A stretch of DNA of 64,000 nt. It comes from Flectonema sp. DT1601 (Eukaryota > Euglenozoa > Diplonemea > Diplonemida > Diplonemidae). The position numbers and the translations under genes were made by a program. Below are positions 30,625 through 40,500 of this stretch, one piece after another. Positions within the stretch are counted from its first letter, which is position 1. Each line of letters starts with the position of its first letter. The stretch spans positions 496,001 to 560,000 of the forward strand of contig OZ025856.1 of the NCBI GenBank assembly GCA_964019425.1, given 5' to 3'. The notes beneath the pieces are model-generated. The model did no database searches. It was not told where the DNA came from and was given only the letters and a program-made list of their open reading frames with translations.

Positions 30625-31902
30625 ATGGATCAGGAATATGGTTTTCAACCAGGTTGGAGTCCGAGTGTACAACCTGCGACAAAGATTTCTGCCGTCTCAT
30701 ACGATGCTAATACTGGCATGTACACAGTGACATCAACTGGAAAACAGTACAGTGTAGTATCTACTTTAATATCATACCTACGGAGTAAGAAGTATCAAAA
30801 CATAGGAATTCCGGTACCTGATGATATGTGGGATGAGCTTCGTCTCCGAGCAGCAAAAGAAGCAGAAGATGCGAAGGTTAACAAAAAGAGAAGAGCGACT
30901 TTGAGAAAAGAAGAAAAACGTTTGAAATTTCAACAAGACTACGACGACATAAGACTACAGAGTAAATCTGATTCGTTATACAGAAGGGATTTGGTCATAT
31001 GCGATGAACAGGAAGAGGTCAGGTACGACTGTGGCGCATGCAAAGTCTTCATTCCTCAAAATGGATTCTTATCTCACGTAAGCTCAAGTGAGCATCGCAG
31101 AACTGTACTCAACAGCACGTTTGAAGAAGACGATAAATTTATAGCAGCAGAAAAAGAAGCGATTCAAACAACGAATTCAATACATTGTACGCACTGTGAT
31201 AAATGGATCCCATCAAATAGTTGGGAACCTCATATTATTGGAAAACCTCATCGGAGGGCTTCAGGTCAAACAACTGCTGTTGTAACAAGTGTCGGCCAAC
31301 CTAAATCATCGCTTCCTGTTGCTACTGCTGTTGGATCTTCAGATTCGGTGGTGATGGATCTGTCTGAGGCGAATCAAAATTCTGTTATTGAAAAATTCGA
31401 TTCAAATGCAATTCCAGTCTTCGGATGTGGAGAACAAATGTGGGAAATTGGAATTGGGTTTTCAGAAGCTGAATATTGTCATCTACCAGGATATAAAACA
31501 GAGATGTGTGTAACTGACGCGGATTCCTGGGGAAGTTCATCAAAGCCAGGACTAGTAGCAGGCCTTGTTCGAGATACGAATGCTACATCTTTAGGGGTAC
31601 TCTACACCGTTACTCGACCTGAATTAGAACAATTGATCTTAAATAAGAAACCTCACAAATTAATACTCGTTGAAGCTGAACACGAAAACGGTAAATGCGT
31701 TGCCTTCCGAATCCCTGGTGAGATATCACCTATGACAATAAATTCAGCCGCTGAGAAGATCGCCTCAGCGGTAGGTCCATCGGGTCCTAACTATAATTTA
31801 TTGGGAAGAATCCAACATGAATATCAAAGACAAGGATGGAAGGATAATTATATTACTAAACTAATGGAAACTTGTAATGGTATACTGTGGCCTAATGGCT
31901 AA
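30625..31902 (+). CDS. U1-type zinc-finger protein fused to a GGCT-like domain
   Basis: 425 residues. An N-terminal 110 residues with a basic helix (VNKKRRATLRKEEKRLKF) precede two C-x2-C-x11-H-x5-H fingers, CGACKVFIPQNGFLSHVSSSEH (given in part: C135/C138/H/H) and CTHCDKWIPS...HIIGKPH near 188-210. This spacing belongs to matrin/U1-type fingers that bind double-stranded or structured RNA. From about 262 the sequence changes: VFGCGEQMWEIG, HLPGYKTEM, LGVLYTVTRPELEQLI and LVEAE resemble the gamma-glutamylcyclotransferase/AIG2 fold (FGYGSL..., GxVY.V). The canonical YGSL is altered to CGEQ, so activity is doubtful. The finger call is firm; the GGCT-like call is tentative. Confidence 0.72.
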   Translation: MDQEYGFQPGWSPSVQPATKISAVSYDANTGMYTVTSTGKQYSVVSTLISYLRSKKYQNIGIPVPDDMWDELRLRAAKEAEDAKVNKKRRATLRKEEKRLKFQQDYDDIRLQSKSDSLYRRDLVICDEQEEVRYDCGACKVFIPQNGFLSHVSSSEHRRTVLNSTFEEDDKFIAAEKEAIQTTNSIHCTHCDKWIPSNSWEPHIIGKPHRRASGQTTAVVTSVGQPKSSLPVATAVGSSDSVVMDLSEANQNSVIEKFDSNAIPVFGCGEQMWEIGIGFSEAEYCHLPGYKTEMCVTDADSWGSSSKPGLVAGLVRDTNATSLGVLYTVTRPELEQLILNKKPHKLILVEAEHENGKCVAFRIPGEISPMTINSAAEKIASAVGPSGPNYNLLGRIQHEYQRQGWKDNYITKLMETCNGILWPNG

Positions 31903-32186
31903 CATAGATTGGAGTTCATCCAATCCTCTCGAACTGAGTTAGAAATTGAAGTTGAATATATTGAAGACTAAAAATAGTTTGGATGAATATCATCGTCGAA
32001 AAAAAAAAGGAAAAAAAAAAAAAAAAAAAAAAAAAAAGGAAGAAACCTCTCAGTTGGGAAAAGACTCCCTTCAAAAAAACTATTATGTAAATCGATTTGC
32101 TTTTTTGTTAAAAAAAAAATGAAATGAAAAAAATAATTATTCATCCCCCCCTCAACATTAGTATTCATCAAAAAAAAAAAAAAAAA

Positions 32187-33365
32187 ATGATGCGAAGGAA
32201 TATTCCGAATTTAGGATCTTTATCCATCGCTGACAGGAGATACCCTCTCATTAAGAAATGGAGGTCTCCTGTCAAAGAAAGAATTCATCAACATCCTCGT
32301 GTGGATGAACCTATCGTAGCTGAATTCAATAAAGGAACATTTTTATTTTGTAATGAGAGATATCCGAGTATTGAGAGATTAGTTGATCAGTATTTTCCTG
32401 GATTCCTACCGAGAACGAGAGAAGACTACGACCTAGCAGCCGAGAAGAATCCGTATTTTTCAGTTGAGGAACTGATGCTTGAGAATATCGGATGTTGGAA
32501 CATTACTATGCTTTTAAGAGAATACTGGGCAATGCATTTCACTGGAGCGAAGCTTTCATCTCCTCTTGAATGGGAGGTTGCAGGATTGGATGAATTGCTG
32601 CCAAAGTATTACGCGTCTGTTAGAAAAGTTCATACATTTTTTTTTAAAAATTTCTATTCTTTGTTAGACTGTGAAGTCGTTATGGCCAGTCCAAAATACA
32701 AAGTCGGAGGTATAACCCCCGCCCTAATGCACATCACTGAACTGTCTGGTCGTCGGATTGTCATAGTATATCCAGTCTGTCATAACGATTTCAGTAGTTT
32801 CCCAGATGTTGGTGAACACCGTTATGCTGAACAACCTCTTGATTATTTACTTTATTCTCATTTAAATTACTATCATGTCCTTTTAAACATTTACAAGGCT
32901 GTTCTTGTCCAAGAGGGTCACGTAGAAGCGACTGATATCGTCTCAATGGCACTTGTTAACTATAGTTTAAATAGTAATGGTGAAGTGGAATCAAGGCTTT
33001 ATACAATAGAAACTGATGACAGAGTACGTGAAGCTCTTGAGAAACGATTCTCAGGAACAGGTCCTGCGACTGATACGTTAAGTAAAGAATGGTTCGAAAG
33101 AAAAGATCTTTTCAAAGAAGAAGCCATCGACTCTGCAGCCAACAAAGACGATCTTGAACAACGTGAACTAAGCCGCTCAAAAAAAGTTCAATTTGACAAA
33201 TGGTCGAAAGATCTTAAAGACAAGGAGGACGTATTCTCTTTATACCTCCAACAGCAAGCTAGAGAGCTGCAAGAGGATCAAAAAAGTGTGATATACAGAA
33301 TTAAAAATAAACTCTGGCACTCAATAGGTGGAGTAGGACCTCTAACCAGAGATCAAGAGAGGTAG
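32187..33365 (+). CDS. Conserved-looking protein of unknown function
   Basis: 392 residues from the ATG after an A run (MMRRNIPNLGSLS); an ATG 63 bp upstream reads through poly-A and is less likely. Residues about 40-250 are globular, with Trp- and Tyr-rich stretches (ECW, LLREYWAMHFTG, PLEWEVAGLDELLPKYYA). The last 120 residues are charged and helical, probably coiled coil (WFERKDLFKEEAIDSAA, ARELQEDQKSVIYRIK). No signal peptide or membrane helix is seen. I do not recognise the family. The stop lies inside AGAGGTAGGGG, which resembles a donor, so a further exon cannot be excluded. Confidence 0.75.
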   Translation: MMRRNIPNLGSLSIADRRYPLIKKWRSPVKERIHQHPRVDEPIVAEFNKGTFLFCNERYPSIERLVDQYFPGFLPRTREDYDLAAEKNPYFSVEELMLENIGCWNITMLLREYWAMHFTGAKLSSPLEWEVAGLDELLPKYYASVRKVHTFFFKNFYSLLDCEVVMASPKYKVGGITPALMHITELSGRRIVIVYPVCHNDFSSFPDVGEHRYAEQPLDYLLYSHLNYYHVLLNIYKAVLVQEGHVEATDIVSMALVNYSLNSNGEVESRLYTIETDDRVREALEKRFSGTGPATDTLSKEWFERKDLFKEEAIDSAANKDDLEQRELSRSKKVQFDKWSKDLKDKEDVFSLYLQQQARELQEDQKSVIYRIKNKLWHSIGGVGPLTRDQER

Positions 33366-33533
33366 GGGTTCTTTCGATTATTTTATTTATTAGTTTTGTT
33401 TTTATTCTCAAACACGGACTGCCAGTGTTATCAGTGACGTTCGCTCTGTTCTTGTTGAAAGAATGTGGTAATGTTCGTGTTTTTATGTATATTTTTTTCT
33501 TTTTTTTTCACAAAATAGCAAGAATCTCACAAC

Positions 33534-33889
33534 ATGGTTCTTTTCACACTACTACACACGTTGTTAACACCGTTGTTTGGGAGGGAGCAGCTTCGAAGGA
33601 AGGCATTTTTAAAAATAGCTGCCTGCGTAGCAATGCTGTACTACTTTTATAGGACAACTCCGGAGTTATTGACTCCGCCTGCTTCTCGGGAACCAAACCC
33701 TGTGAGATTTATGACACAGGTATGTATTCATCTGGGGAGTACTTTCCTTTACAAAACCACGACAAAAACCAACACAAACCACCACAGTGTATATTCGCCG
33801 CGCTAACTATAGATGTTGTGCTGTTAACTTTTTATTTGGTTGCTGGTTTCGGAAAGTCACCGACTACGGAAAAAGAAAAAGTGGCTTAG
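33534..33889 (+). CDS. Small membrane protein, two exons (predicted)
   Basis: Exons 33534-33719 and 33788-33889 with a 68-nt intron (GTATGT...CCACAG, phase 0) give 95 residues. The first exon has a hydrophobic helix (FLKIAACVAMLYYFY) after a basic stretch; the second supplies another (FAALTIDVVLLTFYLVAGF) and a short charged tail. Without splicing the protein would end in a Thr/Lys/Asn-rich tail typical of intron sequence, so the two-helix hairpin is the better model. The arrangement resembles small subunits or assembly factors of mitochondrial complexes, but no family is recognised. It lies 168 bp after the previous gene. Confidence 0.5.
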
Positions 33890-34796
33890 TATGAAGCTCT
33901 TTACGCAGTGAAGCAACCGGTCATTGGGAAGTGAGAGGAAAAAAAAAAAAAAAAAAAAAATAGGGGAAAAAAAAAAAAAAATGAAATTCTTACGAATTTT
34001 TTCCAGACCACTGAGGTCTAAGTGATCACATAGTTAGTAATTATTTATCGTCGCTTTTTTTTTCTTTTTTCTTTTTTTTTTTTTTCTCCCATTCTTTTTA
34101 AATTAACTCTTCCCTCGCCCGTCCCCCTAACTAGTTCACATTTTCTGACTGAAATATTATTGTAAATACGTTCAAAACAGTTAACGTTTCCTTCTTGAGT
34201 TTTATAAAGGATTATTACGTACAACATAGGCAAGTGATGCTCACGTTACTTCCAGAAGTGTTATTCGGAATGTTGTTCGTTTTTTTGAGCCTGATTATGT
34301 ATTTTATTAAAAAGGAAAACGATGACTAATTATCTTTCAATCGTTTGCGTATTTTGTAATAGTGAGACTGTCGCTTACTCCGTCTTACCATTCTTGAAAA
34401 CAGGGAGCCAACCACTCACAAGTAGAGGTTGCTCTGTTTCATGATATTTACCCGTAGTTGGGTGGCGTAGTTTCTCAATACTTCCTTCCTTTTTTTTTTT
34501 TTTTTTTTTTTAAAATTAAATAATAATAATAATAGTTATAATTAAATAAAAAGATTACCTCAACAGGACTACATCACAGGTATTCAGACATGACCGAAAG
34601 ACAATGTGAGCAGTGAATCCGATATGATTCTAAGCGAGTGAGTTTGTTGGTCTAAATTTGAAAACTAAGATCGAAAATAACACTTTTTGGAAGTCGTCAA
34701 CAGTGCATGCTATACTTATTGTTAACCATACGTCACGATTGGTCATTTTTGTAGTCGAAATTATTTTTTCTTTTTATTTTTCAGATTCCAATCGGA
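33890..34796. other. Spacer, no gene recognised
   Basis: 907 bp with A runs (33930-33980), T runs (34055-34086, 34491-34512) and a degraded copy of the 16.5 kb repeat near 34225. No coding or RNA signal supported. Confidence 0.5.
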
Positions 34797-35591
34797 ATGT
34801 CCAAAGGCGGAGGGTGGGAAAAACGTATCAGCGGATGTGCTCTTGACAGAGAAATAAAGAACAAAGAATTACAACTTGGTAAACAACAAAAAGCTGTTAT
34901 AAAATGGGGAGGAAGAGAAGAGTCACTCAGCGAAAGAATGAATAGAGATACAACTCTACTTCGAAACTTTGAATCTGAGTTGACGAGTACAATGGGAAAA
35001 CTACAAGACAATAAAAGTGATTTTGATATTTGGTTACAGACTTTAAACGAACCTTCAACAACTCCCACGAGTGAACAATCATCCCAACAAGTTGTTGATG
35101 AAACTCAATGCAATTCACAGGATGACGATATAGATAAAGATACCATCCTTCCTCCCATAAACATCATAGCTAAGAAAAAAAATGATAAACAAAAACATGA
35201 AAGAGTTGTCGATCAATTATCAAGGCTTTATTTATGTCAAGGATTGCCTAATTTCAGTGATTGTACGGCACCTGTTGACCCGGCAAGTCGTAAACGTCGA
35301 GGTCGTCGGGAAGAATCAGCGCAGGAAAACTTATTCAGCAAACCAGAAACAATAACATCAAATCAATTCTCAGTCCTTCTTAAGATGAGGGAAGATCGTC
35401 TTAGTATTGAAGCTGAGGTTCGAAATATTGAAAATCAGATTCAAATTCTGAAGAAAAAGAGAAGTGGTCTCCTCGCGCTCACTCGACTAGCAACGTACGG
35501 CAAGACATTCGGCATCTCAAGTACAGGAAAGATTAAAGCCGTCATATCCTCATTGAGAGAGAGTGAAAAGTCTTTGTTACCTCCAATCTGA
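34797..35591 (+). CDS. Coiled-coil protein of unknown function
   Basis: 264 residues. Starts MSKGGGWEKRISG after a pyrimidine-rich leader ending in TTTTTCAG (34786), a likely splice acceptor. The N-terminal 85 residues are charged and helical. A disordered, acidic centre (about 85-120) is followed by a basic patch (SRKRRGRREE) and a C-terminal coiled coil (about 190-225, IEAEVRNIENQIQILKKKR). No enzymatic motif or membrane segment. Unrecognised; a structural or nuclear role is possible from the basic patch, nothing more. Confidence 0.75.
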   Translation: MSKGGGWEKRISGCALDREIKNKELQLGKQQKAVIKWGGREESLSERMNRDTTLLRNFESELTSTMGKLQDNKSDFDIWLQTLNEPSTTPTSEQSSQQVVDETQCNSQDDDIDKDTILPPINIIAKKKNDKQKHERVVDQLSRLYLCQGLPNFSDCTAPVDPASRKRRGRREESAQENLFSKPETITSNQFSVLLKMREDRLSIEAEVRNIENQIQILKKKRSGLLALTRLATYGKTFGISSTGKIKAVISSLRESEKSLLPPI

Positions 35592-35792
35592 CTACACAGT
35601 TCACGGTGGAATATCTTGGCAACCTTTTTCAAGGCAGCACACACAAGTGTTTTCACCTCACGAAGATGATTCGTGGCTCGCTATTTGCTCGCTTCTGTTT
35701 TGTATTTACGTGAGAGATGCGTATCGGAAAATTATCATTTTATTTTTCATAGCAGTATCACAATATAAAAATCCCTAATTAATTATAGAAGT

Positions 35793-37379
35793 GCCCTACA
35801 ATTTGGAGGGCGCTTGTAGGGCGTTTTTAATATAAATATTATTAGTATCACCCCTGCCTCATTTGTGGATGAATATCCGCAGCTCATGGAAAGGGGCTTG
35901 AGCTGAAGAAGTTCGATAAGATTCCAAAGGTGTGGAGGGAAAGGTTGACGAAGGAATCAACAGACGTCGCTTAGAATCAGGATGACGTCCTCTGGGATTA
36001 CTGGTGTCAGATGCCTCATGGCACAAACGGTGTGGATCCATTCAATGTGTTGAAGCACCGCAATACTAGCAAACACAAGGGAAAAGAGCACTCGAGCCGT
36101 CAGACGAGCCTAACCGGTGCAACTGAAACTGAATCTGCTGGTGTAATTAGCAAGCTGTTCTCGCCAACCGAGAGGGGTGAGCGGTTCGCGCGTGCAGCGG
36201 CGTATGGTATGGAGCGGCGGCATGGTTTGCCATGTTTATCAGGACAACTTACGACCCTAAGTTTCCTTTGCACAATGGGATTTCGAAGTTGTTCCCGCGA
36301 GTAGCTGAGAAGGATCAGCAAATCGTTAAGAAGAAACTTGTGTCCACAAACCCGCAAAGTCCGTTTGCCGTCAGATGTGTATCTGAATACGTGGTTGGTG
36401 GAGGGGGGAGACCGTCTGCCAAAAGGTAATCCGTGATGTGTTAGTAAGTATTCACAAGATGTACCCAAAGTTTGTGGTCGATCGAACCTCAAAGGGATTC
36501 AGGAGGTGATTAAGGGGGAGGAGGAGAGGGACGATCCGATCCGGTGGATTATTATTCACTGCTTCACCCACGCGTTTGCAACAGTGATTAAGGAAACCCT
36601 CAAGAGAGAGTTCCCCCCCATGATGGAATTCCTGAAACTGTGTCGAAACATGATGTACAATGCACCGACACGCCAGCAGAGGTACCTGGACTTCCAGAAA
36701 GAAATCAACAATGGCACAAATGGGGCCTCACCACTCCTTGAGAGCTTCCGGAGCCTGCTGCAATCCCTGAAGCTGAAACTCATTTCAGTGGACGATGCAT
36801 CCCAGATCTACAAGGAGCTGATTAGCGACGTGGATATGGCCCCCGCAGAATGCACCGAGTCGAATATACAAAGTGTCATTGAGGAATTCAAGGAGGGAGA
36901 GTGCGTTCCTGCTAACCTGTTGATAAATAGTGGGGGTGTAAGATTCTCAAGTACCGCAAGGCTGCTTGAGCACCTCGCACCTCGGCAACTCGCCTTCTGC
37001 GGGTTTATTGCCAGCGAGTGTGAACGTTTCGGCTCTTTGGCTTGTCCCTCAAAGAAGTTGCTAGCACGCGTATCCACAAAAAAGAGCAACGTGACGCCTT
37101 TTGGAGAGATATTCATCGTGTGCTCACCGTTATCGACCCAGCTGTCGAATTGCTAGAAGTTCCGGCTGACAACAGAACATTCTTTGTGGATGAACATTGG
37201 GTGGCGAGGTGGAGCGAAATGGTCAAGAAGACTGAGGAGCTACCAGCTACTATCCCCCATCTCAAAACAATATCAGCTGAGGGCAGGGGTGTGTCAAAGT
37301 GAGCTCGGCATTATATTAAATTTAATTAAAAAAAGCACCCTACGCGCCCTCCAGCGCCCTTTTTTTGGCCCTACAATTT
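35793..37379 (+). mobile_element. Decayed DNA transposon, possibly hAT/BED-finger type
   Basis: A 1.6-kb block markedly richer in G+C than its surroundings. A 12-bp string GCCCTACAATTT lies at both ends (35793-35804 and 37368-37379). Just inside are imperfect inverted repeats: GGAGGGCGC..GTAGGG at 35805, whose inverse GCACCCTACGCGCCCTCC is at 37335-37352. Protein remnants on the + strand lie in more than one frame. They include WDYWCQMPHG...LKHRNTSKH, resembling a BED-type finger, and a later IIIHCFTHAFATVIKETL, resembling the transposase segment of hAT/DUF659 elements. Several breaks interrupt the coding region, so it is inactive. The family assignment is a best guess; the composition jump, inverted ends and flanking repeats make a mobile origin likely. 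Confidence 0.55.
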
Positions 37380-37513
37380 TTTGTGGCTGCTTTTCACTTC
37401 CATCTATTAAATAATAATTAAGTTAACCCTTTCTGTATTCCTTGTTGGTTTATAGTTGACCTTATCATACTTTTAATCAGAAATAAAAAAATTATTTTAA
37501 ATGAAATAAAAAC

Positions 37514-40500
37514 ATGAACAGCTGGTCGCCCAGTACAGCAGCAACAACGTTGCAGTGCTGGTCTCAAGGACCAGAAACAACAAATCGAATATCTACCAAT
37601 GAAAGACTTGCTCGGATGGCTGGTCAAGACTTGGGATGTGTCTTACCATCGCTGACAGAGTCGAGGTGTGAACTTGGTAAACTCGATTCCGGACGAAAGA
37701 ATAAAAAAAAAAAACTTCCTTTTAAAAACAACGTTGCATCGACTGCCCTTCGCAGGATGAAAAGAAGAAACACTCGACAAGGTCTGCTAAACTCTAAATT
37801 AAACGACGTCATGTCCACCAATGTTGAAACTGTTGACTTTTCATACTGCAATCTCCGCGACGCTGACATAGTAGCAGTGACATGCGCACTGCAAGCAAAC
37901 CCGAGTATTCGATACATTGATGTCTCATTTAATGATTTAACTGACACTGGAGCAAAACTTCTCCTCGATTTACTTTCAACCAGTCGGCAAATAATATCAA
38001 TTAATGTTTCTGGAACTGGAGTTTCATTGCAACTTGCGTTGAGTATTGATGAAGCGGGTAAGAAAAACATGCTCTATCAAGAAAAACGTCAAAGCAATAG
38101 GAATAGAAAAGCAGCTATCGAAGCGAGAAAACACAACGACGCTGAGATTGAATTGTTGTTACAAAAGGTATTCATCGATCAACAGACTGATTATCGAATT
38201 ATAAAATCAGATTACCAACAACAATTTTTTGTTCTTCACAAACTCATGGAACAAGGTGTATGTAAAATAGTTAGAAAACAACGTTTGCATCAAAAACGTG
38301 CCAATCATGAACTTCGAAAAAAACAATTATTCACATCCCAACACAAAGAGAGAATTGATACTTTTAACAATGAGCAACTGTTGTTTGGATTTTTATTTAT
38401 CAAATTAGAACAGCAAACACGTGAAATTATTTTCACAACATCAATACTGGGATACAAGGAACTGAAATCTCATGAAAAACGAGAATGGACATTTGCAAGA
38501 AGAGGTGAGAAGATGAGGTTTATGAATGAAGCATCAGTCAGACAAGACCTCCAACAAAATGAAAACCAAAACAGAAGTTTAACTGAAACACAAGAATTAG
38601 ATAGTTGGCTGTTAATCTCTCTGACTTGCACGGAAAATTTCTCCGAATGTCAAAATAGAATTCAAAAGAGAAGGGAAGAAGAAATTGCGACCCAACACAG
38701 AAAAGAAGTTGAAGGAAGACGTTTGAATTATGAAAAAAATTTAAAAAGAGAAAGAGAACAACAAGAGGAACAACGAAAACTCGCAATTCAACATTACGAG
38801 AGAACAGTTATTGAGAATAAAGAAAAAGACCAACGAGTATCAGTCACACACCATGAAGATGTTGCAAGGATCGCTTATTCTGAAATGAGTTCAGTTAACT
38901 TAAAAATATCAAAATCACGATCAGATGTTTCTGTTGCTGAATCATTACTGCTCGCATCATGGTCAGCTGCTCCTGTTATCACATTAACGCATCGCATTGA
39001 TACTGATCAAAGTGGTTCAGTTAAAGGAACAGCAAGGGTAGTTTATCAGAGTCCAATTCAGCCTCCTGTTTCACTTAACTTAACGGAATTACACATCAGT
39101 CATGCTGCTGCAAAAAATGCCGAAGCTGACTGCAGTTTTAAAAACGAAAGAAACAAAGTTTCTCAAATCCGAAACAACCTGAAGGAAGATCTAATCTGGG
39201 CGAGTCAAACAGTCAGAGCAAAAAACCTTCGTTGGCAAGAATCAATTCTATTCGGAGGTATACCTCAAGATGATAATAGCAAAATAACAAGTTCACCTCT
39301 ACTCACCTACTGTCTTAACGACAAGTCACTAGAAGAGCCATCATGGTTATGTAGTGACTCAGCTAGGTTAATTATCAAGGGAGGATCGGTTACTGTATCC
39401 GCCAACACATCTAGTAAGGGAACACATGTTTTTGAAATCCCGTATTGGATGACTTCAGATCCAAGGTTTTCATCATCACGAATAACATCTTCTGATGTCA
39501 CAGTTCCGATACCAAATAATTCAGAGATTGAATTCGTGTTGTCGATTATAAATTCAATTTTATATAAATTCAAAGGTTCGAACAACACCAACATCTCCAC
39601 AAACAGTTTCAATATTCAACTCACATTATTATATCCATCTTTATCAAAGAAAGTATCCTCAAGCGGGATTTATCATTCTGTTGAAGAAGCTTTTTCTGAC
39701 GTTGTTGCAGTTAAATGCGGTGCAACATATCCATTCATCATTAGCCCTGTTCTCATAAAGTTACAAAGTGATAACGCAATTGATTGGATTGAAGAACATG
39801 ATGAGACTCAGTTACCCGAAGATAAGGGAGCCTCAATATTCTATTATGAGGGAATGCCAAATCCAGACCCAACAATTGCGATGTGTTATCATCAAAATGG
39901 AAGTGTAAACGGTACTGTGTCAGGTCCGATTGACGGCTGTACCTTACAAATCAGGGTATCAGACAACTGTACTTCACTTGATAGGATTGTGTTAAAGACA
40001 GGATTGTTCTGTGATGATTATTCTAATTGTGACAGAAATGAGATGTCGTTGTCTCAATCAACAAAACAACTCTCATCAGACGGTCTTAACTTCGCAACTG
40101 TTTCAGGTTTACTTTTAACACTCAAAGAAGCCGTAGATTTAGGCAGTCAGCCACCTACTGCATCCGCTTCTGTACCAGTCGTAATAACGTTTTGTAAGGG
40201 ATCGAATTTATCTTTCCTTCAAAGAACGTTACGGAGATTGAGATTTATAATACTAACACCGAATATGTCTGCGTCACAAGAACAGAGAATAATTGAATTG
40301 ACCCATACTGATTCTTTTGGTAATTCTTTTAGGGTTTTACAAAGAATTAATGTTATCCCTTCAGACAAACCAACGACGTTATATTTAAAATTCAACAAAA
40401 TATATTCAAGAATCCCGTCACTGATAACGCTGCCACATCACTACAGGGATTATGTTCAACCTTGTCGGATGGCTGTTTTCCCGCAAGCGGATTTAATTGA

